Positions 1 through 6,945 of a DNA stretch of 31,652 bases are shown here, piece by piece. This DNA comes from JAAYYY01 sp964602995 (GTDB lineage: Bacteria; Chloroflexota; Anaerolineae; Promineifilales; Promineifilaceae): the NCBI GenBank assembly GCA_964602995.1, contig CAZRTM010000042.1, positions 1 to 31,652 on the forward strand, read 5' to 3'. How positions within the stretch are numbered: position 1 is the stretch's first letter; each line of letters begins with the position of its first letter. Below the pieces are notes generated by a model that did not search any database, was not told where the DNA came from, and saw only the letters and a program-made list of their open reading frames with translations. The translations under genes and the position numbers were made by a program.

Positions 1-19
1 GGGCCTACGTGGCTAACGC

Positions 20-2548
20 CTACGTGTCTGGCTCCCACAAATGCTCCCCAACCGTCCCCGCCTCCGCCTCAATCTCCTGTGCGTACTGGCTGACCAGCTC
101 GCGGCGCAGCACCTTACCGATGAAGCTGCGCGGGAACTCCTTGACGAAAATGACCAGCCGCGGCGCCTGGTCCTCCGGCAGACGGCGGCGGGCGAAGGCG
201 ATGATCGTGCGCGCCGACAGCTCAGCCCCTTCCTTTAATTGCACAAAGGCAATGGGCCGGTTGGCAATAGCCACCACCACCACTTCCAGCACCTCCGGCA
301 GCTCGTAAATAACCTCTTCCACATCGCGGGGAAACGCGGGCGCGGCATCCTCGTCCGTCTGCCACATCTCCTGGCGGCGGCTGATAATCTGGAAATAACC
401 ATCTTCATCCATGCGTGCCACGTCGCCGGTGCGCAACCAGCCGTCGGCGTCCAGAACCCGGCGCGTGGCCTCCTCATTCTGCCAGTAGCCCAACATCACC
501 TGCGGCCCGCGCACCATCAGCTCCCCAACCTGGCCCGTGGGCACCGTCAGCGGAATATCCGTGCGTAAATCGACAATTTTGGCTTCCGTATTGGGCAGCG
601 GAATGCCAATCGACCCCACTTTGGCCCGTCCAAAGACAGGGTTGGCGTGAGTCACAGGGCCGGCCTCGCTCAGGCCATACCCTTCCACCAGCCGCCCCTT
701 GGTCAGCTTCTCAAACGCTTCCTTAACTTCGATGGGCAAGGGCGCAGCGCCGCTGATACAGGCGCGGATGGACTCCACATCATAGCGGCGCACACTGGGG
801 AACGTGTTAATCGCCATATACATCGAAGGCACTCCCGGAAAGAGCGTCGGCCGGTAACGCCTGATATGCTCCAGCACCTCGCGCGTCTCGAAACGGGGCA
901 ACAGCACCATTGTGGCCGCCATCGCTACCGAGGCATTCATGGCCGCCGTCATCCCGTAAACGTGACTGAAGGGCACGGCGCAGAGCACCACTTCTTCCCC
1001 ATCGCGCGCGGCTGGCAGCCACAGCCGCGTCTGCACTGCATTGGCCATCAGGTTGCGGTGCGAGAGCGTGACCCCCTTGGGCTGGGCCGTCGTGCCGCCT
1101 GTATATTGAATGACGGCCAGGTCGTCCATCTGCACCGCTGTCGTGGGCAGCGGCGGCTGCTCCTCAGCCGCTTGCAGCAGCGAGCGCCAGTGAAAATCAC
1201 CATCGCGCAGGCGTAGCTTCCCATTGTCGCCCCTGCTGAGGCGCTGGCGCAGGCGGGTGAGAAACGGGGCATAATCCATTTCGCGACTATAGATGATGTG
1301 GCGCACGTCGCCCTGCGCCCGCGCCGCTTCGGCCGCTTCACTAAAGCGGGTGAGCGTCACCAAAATTTCGGCGCCCGACTGTCGCGCCTGCCTCACAATT
1401 TCGGACGAATCGGCCAGCGGGTTGCTCATGACCACAATAGCGCCCTGCCACAGCGCCCCATAATAAGCGATGACAAACTGGGGCACATTAGGCAACAGGA
1501 GCATCACCCGCGTTCCTTTCCCCACACCCAACGACGCCAGCGCACCGGCAAAGCGCGCAGCTTCCCGCTGCAGCTCCCGGTAGCGCAAAGTACGACCGCG
1601 AAAGAGAATGGCCGGGCTGTTGGGGAAACGGCGTGCGGCTCGAATGAGAAGGCGTGTGAGCGGCAGGCGCGGAATGTCAATGGTGTGCGGCACCCCCGAC
1701 TCGTAGTGCAACAGCCAGGGCCGTTCCAGCAGAAGGTTGCTCTGCGCGCCGCGGTTGCGGTCGCTGCGCCAGTGCACGCGCCGTTGTCCGGCGTCGTCAT
1801 CGTCGATAAAACGCTCAATGGCGCGGTTGACGGCGTCACGCCGCTCCATCATCACCATATGCGCTGAAGCGCCCACGTTCACATCTTCGGCGTCGGGAAT
1901 CAGCTCGCTGACGCGGGTGAAAGCCGCCTGCGGAAAGAGGCGGTCGCGTTCGCCGCGAATCACCATCACAGGTACCTGTAGAGCAGCAAACTTATCCCAG
2001 CCGCGCCACGGCTTCAGCGCCTGGTGGAACATTTGCCGCAAAGAGACAACCGAGGCATCGACAAAGCCGCGCACAAACGGCTGCGCCGCCTCTAACAGCG
2101 CAGGTGGGAGGCGGAAGGCAAGGCGGTAGGGCCAGATGAGCTGGTACTCCCCGGCCGAGGCGATCAGCACCAGTTTGCGCACCCGCTGCGGGTATTTCAG
2201 GGTGAACTCTGTAGCCAATGCCCCACCGAACGAATGGCCCACCAGCACAAACGGCTCATCCACCTGCCGCGCCTCCAGAAGCGCATAGAGGTCTGCCACA
2301 AGCCGCTCCATGTCATACCCATCCGAGGGGCGAGCTGACCGGCCATGCCCGCGCAAATCGGGCGCCAGCACGCGATTGCGCTCGGCAAACGACTCAATCT
2401 GATATTGCCATTGGGTTGCATTCCCGCCAAAGCCATGCAGAAAGACGAGCGTCTGGGCCGGCTGTTCCGGCGCCACCTCAATCACGCTGAGGCTGACGCC
2501 AGGCTCAACCATCACATCTTCGCGATAAAGTTCGGGATCAATCTGCAC
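20..2548 (-). CDS. Alpha/beta hydrolase fused to AMP-forming acyl-CoA synthetase-like protein
   Basis: This is an 842-residue two-domain protein. Residues 1-250 form an alpha/beta hydrolase with an HGFGG oxyanion-hole motif, the nucleophile elbow GHSFGG (Ser106), a probable acid Asp202 (GERD) and His230 (SAHMV), so the triad looks complete. Residues 285-825 form an ANL-superfamily adenylating domain: the phosphate loop YTGGTTAQPKG (482-492), GYGLSEAGP (623-631), GWLRTGD (703-709) and a C-terminal lysine K812 in SFIGKVLRREL. The usual hinge region after RRQEM is atypical, with an acidic TDEDAAP stretch. By family, the C-terminal half should activate a carboxylic acid with ATP, perhaps to a CoA thioester, while the hydrolase could release or trim an acyl ester. 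Substrates are unknown. The start is GTG, preceded by a G-rich Shine-Dalgarno. It lies 41 nt downstream of trmB on the same strand and is probably co-transcribed with it. Confidence 0.88.
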   Translation of the reverse strand: MQIDPELYREDVMVEPGVSLSVIEVAPEQPAQTLVFLHGFGGNATQWQYQIESFAERNRVLAPDLRGHGRSARPSDGYDMERLVADLYALLEARQVDEPFVLVGHSFGGALATEFTLKYPQRVRKLVLIASAGEYQLIWPYRLAFRLPPALLEAAQPFVRGFVDASVVSLRQMFHQALKPWRGWDKFAALQVPVMVIRGERDRLFPQAAFTRVSELIPDAEDVNVGASAHMVMMERRDAVNRAIERFIDDDDAGQRRVHWRSDRNRGAQSNLLLERPWLLHYESGVPHTIDIPRLPLTRLLIRAARRFPNSPAILFRGRTLRYRELQREAARFAGALASLGVGKGTRVMLLLPNVPQFVIAYYGALWQGAIVVMSNPLADSSEIVRQARQSGAEILVTLTRFSEAAEAARAQGDVRHIIYSREMDYAPFLTRLRQRLSRGDNGKLRLRDGDFHWRSLLQAAEEQPPLPTTAVQMDDLAVIQYTGGTTAQPKGVTLSHRNLMANAVQTRLWLPAARDGEEVVLCAVPFSHVYGMTAAMNASVAMAATMVLLPRFETREVLEHIRRYRPTLFPGVPSMYMAINTFPSVRRYDVESIRACISGAAPLPIEVKEAFEKLTKGRLVEGYGLSEAGPVTHANPVFGRAKVGSIGIPLPNTEAKIVDLRTDIPLTVPTGQVGELMVRGPQVMLGYWQNEEATRRVLDADGWLRTGDVARMDEDGYFQIISRRQEMWQTDEDAAPAFPRDVEEVIYELPEVLEVVVVAIANRPIAFVQLKEGAELSARTIIAFARRRLPEDQAPRLVIFVKEFPRSFIGKVLRRELVSQYAQEIEAEAGTVGEHLWEPDT

Positions 2549-2589
2549 GTGCCACGTCCCCCTGCTGGCTGATGGCGCTTACGCTTAGG

Positions 2590-3597
2590 TCAACTGGTTA
2601 AATTCAAATTACTGTGCACCACCCTGGCTTCCGGATCAAGCGTTTGGATGTACTGCGACAGAAAGTGAATGGCCTGGTGTGTGCCCCTGGTCGGGCGCGG
2701 GAAGCCAATCTCGTGCAATCTCAGAATCACCTTCTGCTCCTCCTTGCCCCGAACAGTGATACCAATGCGTTGTGTCACCGGCTGCTCCTCAATATAGGTA
2801 TCCACGAGCAGCATATTGTACTCCGCAGCCTGATAAACGCCGACGAAGCGCACGGACAGATCACCCTCTGAGAACGTCTGCGGCCGGAACTGGTTTGCAA
2901 TCTCCTCCACGGTCAGCGAACTGTGTAGGGTAACATGGGGCATCTCGAACTCCTCAGGAAATGGAAAGTGATTCGGCGCGCTGGTCTCATTGCGTTGCCA
3001 CTTGAAATAGCGGCAAATTCGCCCCTCCTCCCGCGCAATCTCCTCATATTTGGTCACCAGGCGATCGGGGTCTGCAGTCACAAATGGCTGCTCCAAGCCC
3101 AGGCGGCTATCAAAGTATGGCGAGTGGGTCAGATGGTGCTCAATCACCTCAGCATAGTCCGCGTGATCTGTGGCAATATCCAGTCGCGCGCCGGGGAGCG
3201 TACGCGTGGCCAGCAGGTGCAAAAACGTGTCGTTGATCAGCCGCCGGCTGTGATGGGCCGCTTTAGGCCAGGGGTCGGGGAAGTTGATGTAGACGGCTGA
3301 AAGCGATTCCAATGGCATCAGCGTCCAGAGCGCCTCCACAGCCCCGCTGTGAACCAGCAGCACATTTTCGAACCCTGCCCGCGCCGTCTTCCGCGCCGCC
3401 TTGCGCAAAGAGGGGTGCGAAATCTCGACGCCCAGGATGTTGGCCTCCGGATGCCGGGCAGCCAGGTCACGCAAGAATTCGCCGTTGCCAAAGCCGATCT
3501 CCATCCACAGCGGCGCCTCACGCCCAAAGCGCTCTGACCACTCCACAGGCCAGGGCAAATCTCTTCCTTCGTAAATTGGTGTTTCCATACGTGGCAT
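2590..3597 (-). CDS. trmB: tRNA (guanine-N7-)-methyltransferase TrmB, long form
   Basis: TrmB transfers a methyl group from S-adenosylmethionine to N7 of guanine, normally G46 in the tRNA variable loop. The SAM-binding loop EIGFGNGE is at residues 33-40, the family signature NFPDPWPK at 105-112, and the conserved TKYE at 182-185. The methyltransferase fold ends near residue 205. A further roughly 125 residues follow, a C-terminal extension absent from short TrmB proteins such as that of E. coli but reported in long TrmB proteins of some thermophilic lineages. The first ATG (3597) lies six bases downstream of a perfect TATAAT, which points to a leaderless mRNA. A second in-frame ATG follows at 3588. 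No Shine-Dalgarno is visible before either. The hydrolase/synthetase fusion follows downstream on the same strand. Confidence 0.95.
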   Translation of the reverse strand: MPRMETPIYEGRDLPWPVEWSERFGREAPLWMEIGFGNGEFLRDLAARHPEANILGVEISHPSLRKAARKTARAGFENVLLVHSGAVEALWTLMPLESLSAVYINFPDPWPKAAHHSRRLINDTFLHLLATRTLPGARLDIATDHADYAEVIEHHLTHSPYFDSRLGLEQPFVTADPDRLVTKYEEIAREEGRICRYFKWQRNETSAPNHFPFPEEFEMPHVTLHSSLTVEEIANQFRPQTFSEGDLSVRFVGVYQAAEYNMLLVDTYIEEQPVTQRIGITVRGKEEQKVILRLHEIGFPRPTRGTHQAIHFLSQYIQTLDPEARVVHSNLNLTS

Positions 3598-3797
3598 AAG
3601 CCCATTATAGAAGCCACCAGAGTGGCGGCAAGAAACAGGAGCNNNNNNNNNNNNNNNNNNNNNNNNNNNNNNNNNNNNNNNNNNNNNNNNNNNNNNNNNN
3701 NNNNNNNNNNNNNNNNNNNNNNNNNNNNNNNNNNNNNNNNNNTACGTGGCATAAGCCCATTATAGAAGCCACCAGAGTGGCGGCAAGAAACAGGAGC
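3588..3797. other. 100-N scaffold gap flanked by an identical 55-nt duplication
   Basis: Positions 3643-3742 are N. The 55 bases before the gap (3588-3642) are repeated exactly in the 55 bases after it (3743-3797). A perfect 55-nt overlap at contig ends is what a de Bruijn assembler leaves when contigs share one k-mer, so the two contigs probably join directly and neither the gap nor the second copy is real. The duplicated stretch contains the trmB promoter and the first codons of trmB. The whole trmB-arginase intergenic region (3598-4006) otherwise holds a hairpin at 3821-3896 and no gene that I can see. Confidence 0.9.
3604..3631 (-). promoter_or_regulatory. Probable leaderless sigma-70-type promoter of trmB
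   Basis: On the minus strand a -35-like TTGCCG (3631-3626) is followed by a 16-bp spacer and a perfect -10 TATAAT (3609-3604). The trmB ATG begins six bases after the -10 box, so transcription would start at or next to the A of the ATG. The spacer carries a palindrome GCCAC-CAGA-GTGGC (3613-3626), which could be an operator; that role is an inference from its position only. Confidence 0.6.
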
Positions 3798-3820
3798 ACT
3801 AAAAGGTGGTAAGTCGCTGT

Positions 3821-3896
3821 GGCCGGTCTCCTATGGCCGTATCCTCCCCCGTGCCACCTGCCTTGTGAAGTAACGGTCACGGTCAGGAGACCGGCC
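3821..3896. repeat. Intergenic hairpin with GGTCTC/GAGACC arms (copy 1)
   Basis: Perfect 12-bp arms GGCCGGTCTCCT (3821-3832) and AGGAGACCGGCC (3885-3896) enclose 52 nt. The stem can extend inward after a 2-nt bulge by six more pairs (GGCCGT with ACGGTC, one G-U). It lies between the divergent genes trmB and arginase, so it cannot be a terminator for either. The core CCGGTCTC/GAGACCGG recurs at 11526-11565, which suggests a dispersed palindromic element rather than a gene-specific site. Confidence 0.65.
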
Positions 3897-4006
3897 CGAG
3901 CACTCCTCAAGAAATAGCCTTCACACCTGGTTTGCCGCAACCGTCATAATAAGCCAAAATAGGGAGCCTAGATGCGATTATCTTTATAGAAGACCCAGGA
4001 AGCTCA

Positions 4007-4897
4007 GTGACACGAACGATCCGAATCTTAGGCGTTCCCATGGACCTTGGGCAGAGTCGCCGAGGCGTCGATATGGGGCCAAGCGCCGTACGTTACGCCA
4101 ACCTCCGAAGCCGGCTGGAGCGATTACAATTCACCGTCCATGACATGGGCAATGTACAGGTGCCCAATCCAGAAGAAGAAGTTGTCGAAGGGCAGGTGCG
4201 CCGCCTGCGAGCCGTGGCCGCTGTCTGCGAGGACATCTTCACAATGGCCCAGCGTACCATGCAGGAAGGGGATTTCGGGCTTTACCTTGGCGGCGACCAC
4301 AGCATAAGCATTGGCACCATTGCCGCTGCAGCCTGCGCCGGGCCGGTCGGTGTTGTCTGGGTCGACGCCCATGCTGATTTCAACACACCCGAGACCTCGC
4401 CATCGGGCAACATCCACGGCATGCCTCTGGCAGCCCTGGTTGGCGACGGAGCGCCGGAGCTGGTCAACATCGGCTTTCCCGGCCCCAAACTACAACCAGA
4501 AAACATCGTTCTCATCGGCACTCGCGATCTAGACCCCCCCGAGCGCCAACGGCTCCTCCACAGCGGTATCCGTGTCTACACCATGCGCCACGTAGACGAA
4601 ATGGGCATGGCTGCCGTGGCCCGCGAGGCGCTCCACCACCTATCGCACCTGCCCCGCCTGCACGTCAGTCTGGACATGGACAGCCTGGAGCCTGACAACG
4701 TGCGCGGTGTGGGCACGCCTGTTCCCGGTGGCCTGACCTATCGCGAAGGTCATCTGCTGATGGAAATTCTGAGCGACTCGGGACAGGTGCACTCCATGGA
4801 CGTGGTGGAAGTAAACCCCATCCTCGACGATGGCAATCGCACGGCCGAAATGGCGGTCGGGCTGATCGCATCGTTGTTGGGGCAGCGCATTTTATAA
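4007..4897 (+). CDS. rocF: Arginase (ureohydrolase family)
   Basis: Predicted to hydrolyse L-arginine to L-ornithine and urea in the cytoplasm using two Mn ions. The 296-residue length is typical. All metal ligands are present: His98 in GGDHS, Asp120, His122 and Asp124 in VDAHADFN, and Asp223 and Asp225 in SLDMDSLEP. The segment TSPSGNIHG (130-138) fits arginases better than agmatinases, but a related ureohydrolase is not excluded. The start is GTG at 4007, with AGGAAG just upstream. The ABC transporter gene follows after 25 nt and is probably in the same transcription unit, although nothing in the sequence shows that the transporter carries arginine or its products. Confidence 0.92.
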   Translation: MTRTIRILGVPMDLGQSRRGVDMGPSAVRYANLRSRLERLQFTVHDMGNVQVPNPEEEVVEGQVRRLRAVAAVCEDIFTMAQRTMQEGDFGLYLGGDHSISIGTIAAAACAGPVGVVWVDAHADFNTPETSPSGNIHGMPLAALVGDGAPELVNIGFPGPKLQPENIVLIGTRDLDPPERQRLLHSGIRVYTMRHVDEMGMAAVAREALHHLSHLPRLHVSLDMDSLEPDNVRGVGTPVPGGLTYREGHLLMEILSDSGQVHSMDVVEVNPILDDGNRTAEMAVGLIASLLGQRIL

Positions 4898-4922
4898 TTT
4901 GCGGACAAGCTGGAGTTAACGC

Positions 4923-6749
4923 ATGGGAATGTTCATGAGTGGCCTGGAGGCCGAAGCTTATGACCGGCAATATAATGACCGGGAGCTTATCCGTCGCATC
5001 GGCCACTACTTTGCAGAACACAAGCGAAAACTGCTGATTGTCGCGCTGGCCACCTCAGTGATGGCAGGGATGGGTGCAGGGCTGCCGATTATCATCTCCA
5101 ACGGCGTTGAGGCTGTAACCAATCCGTCGGCGCGCAACCTGCTGCCGCTGTTGATCGGCCTTGTCTTTGCCGTGGGCGTCGGCAACTGGATCGCGAACTG
5201 GGTGCGCAGGAGCCTCACTGTCGAAATCGTGGCCGATGTGATGCTCGACATGCGCCGCGAGGCCTTTGCCTCCGCCGCTCGCCAGGACCTTTCCTTCTAC
5301 GACGAATTCAGCTCTGGCCGCGTTGTCAGCCGCATCACCAGCGACACCGAAGAGTTCGGACAGGTCGTCTTGCTCACCAACGACGTCATCAACCAGGTCT
5401 TCGCCTCCCTTATCCTGGTCGTCGTCCTGTTCACCATTGAGTGGCGATTAACGCTGGCCGTGCTGGCCATGGCTCCCTTTGTCGCCGCCGTTGCCCTTTC
5501 CTTCCGCCGCCTGGCGCGTAATGTGACCCGCCAGGGCTCCCGCGCCATGGGTGAAGTGAACAAGGCCATTCAGGAATCTGTCACCGGCATCAGTGTGGCC
5601 AAGAATTTCCGCCAGGAAATGACCATCTACAACGAGTTTGTGGACGTCAACGACCAATCCTATGATATCAACATCCGCCGTGGCTTCGTCCTGTCACTCA
5701 TCTTCCCCACGCTCAACGCCATGTCCGGCATTGCAACAGCCGCTCTGCTCTACTTTGGCGGCCGCGCTGCCATCACCGGCCTCATCACGGTCAGCGCCTG
5801 GTATTTGTTCATGGCCAGCGTCGATCGCTTCTGGTTCCCGATCATCAATATCTCTGCCTTTTGGAGCCAGTTCCAACAGGGACTTTCCGCCGCTGAACGG
5901 GTCTTTGCCCTGGTCGACGCCGAATCCTCCGTGTTCCAGACCGACAACCTCAGCGTTTCGCAGCTGCGGGGTGAAATCACCTTCACCAACGTCGACTTCC
6001 GCTACTCAGAGCAAGAGCAGGTGCTGAAAAACTTCAACCTCCATATTGAAGCCGGCGAGAGCATTGCCCTGGTCGGCCACACCGGAGCCGGGAAGTCCAG
6101 CATCATCAAGCTCATCGCCCGTTTCTACGAATTTCAGAGTGGCCAGATCTGTATCGACGGCATTGACATCCGCCGATTTGACCTGACCGAATATCGCGAG
6201 AAGCTGGGCATCGTCTCACAGGTCCCATTCCTCTTCTCAGACACCGTCATCGAGAACATCCGTTACGGCAATCCCGGGGCCACAGATGAGCAGATTGAGA
6301 GCATGGCCCGCCGCATCGGTGGCGGAGAGTGGCTGGAGACGCTGCCCGATGGCCTGTACAGCGAAGTGGGCGAGCGCGGCAGTTTGCTCTCCATGGGCCA
6401 ACGCCAGCTTGTGGCTCTGGTGCGCGTCCTCGTCCAGGAGCCGAGCATTTTTATTCTGGACGAGGCAACCGCCAGCGTGGATCCCTTCACCGAGTCACAG
6501 ATTCAGGAGGCGCTGGAGTTGATCATGGGCAATACGACGGCCATCATCATCGCCCACCGCCTTTCCACCGTGCGCAACGCCGACCGCATCATTGTCCTGC
6601 GCGAAGGCCAGATCATCGAAGAGGGCAGCCACGACGAATTGCTGGAACAGGGCGGGCACTATGCCGACCTCTACGACACCTATTTCCGGCACCAGTCGCT
6701 GGAGTACATCGAGCGCGAAGAATCCCACTACCTCAAATCGCTAAAGTAG
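4923..6749 (+). CDS. ABC transporter, fused permease and ATPase (exporter type)
   Basis: A 608-residue half-transporter that should work as a dimer in the cytoplasmic membrane. A type-I exporter transmembrane domain with about six helices occupies residues 35-320. The nucleotide-binding domain follows: Walker A GHTGAGKSS (385-393), Q-loop Gln433, signature LLSMGQRQ (488-495), Walker B IFILDE (509-514) and switch His545. The signature is LSMGQ rather than LSGGQ, a tolerated variant. The substrate is unknown; relatives export lipids, peptides or drugs. The ATG at 4923 follows a GGAG ribosome-binding site. A second ATG four codons downstream is possible. A terminator lies 40 nt after the stop and closes the arginase-ABC unit. 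Confidence 0.95.
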   Translation: MGMFMSGLEAEAYDRQYNDRELIRRIGHYFAEHKRKLLIVALATSVMAGMGAGLPIIISNGVEAVTNPSARNLLPLLIGLVFAVGVGNWIANWVRRSLTVEIVADVMLDMRREAFASAARQDLSFYDEFSSGRVVSRITSDTEEFGQVVLLTNDVINQVFASLILVVVLFTIEWRLTLAVLAMAPFVAAVALSFRRLARNVTRQGSRAMGEVNKAIQESVTGISVAKNFRQEMTIYNEFVDVNDQSYDINIRRGFVLSLIFPTLNAMSGIATAALLYFGGRAAITGLITVSAWYLFMASVDRFWFPIINISAFWSQFQQGLSAAERVFALVDAESSVFQTDNLSVSQLRGEITFTNVDFRYSEQEQVLKNFNLHIEAGESIALVGHTGAGKSSIIKLIARFYEFQSGQICIDGIDIRRFDLTEYREKLGIVSQVPFLFSDTVIENIRYGNPGATDEQIESMARRIGGGEWLETLPDGLYSEVGERGSLLSMGQRQLVALVRVLVQEPSIFILDEATASVDPFTESQIQEALELIMGNTTAIIIAHRLSTVRNADRIIVLREGQIIEEGSHDELLEQGGHYADLYDTYFRHQSLEYIEREESHYLKSLK

Positions 6750-6787
6750 CTACAAATCCCTTCTAGGCAACTGCCCAAATCAGAAAC

Positions 6788-6807
6788 AGCGCCCCTCGCG
6801 CTTTTTT
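6788..6807 (+). terminator. Rho-independent terminator after the ABC transporter gene
   Basis: The stem AGCGC (6788-6792) and GCGCT (6798-6802) closes a 5-nt loop and is followed by a run of T to 6807. It is nested in a second inverted repeat TGCCCAAA (6772-6779) with TTTGGGCA (6805-6812). Confidence 0.8.
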
Positions 6808-6820
6808 GGGCATACGCCTA

Positions 6821-6849
6821 TTGGCTCATTTCTGCCTGCCCGCTACAGT
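6821..6849 (+). promoter_or_regulatory. Possible promoter of the glycosyltransferase cluster
   Basis: TTGGCT (6821-6826) and TACAGT (6844-6849) are separated by 17 bp. Each matches four of six consensus positions. The site lies directly after the preceding terminator and about 100 nt before the first glycosyltransferase start, where a promoter is expected. No other feature is visible in 6813-6945. Confidence 0.35.
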
Positions 6850-6945
6850 AGGACACACATTGTGGTGGAGCCGCCCTCAACTGAAGCCACACCCCACCGT
6901 AGTACATACAGAACCAATAACCAGTACTTCACCCAGGGAACACCG

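Noticed and set aside
3..26. Direct repeat GCCTACGTG twice at the window start
   Set aside because: Nine bases, two copies, one overlapping a stop codon; too short to mean anything without more flanking sequence.
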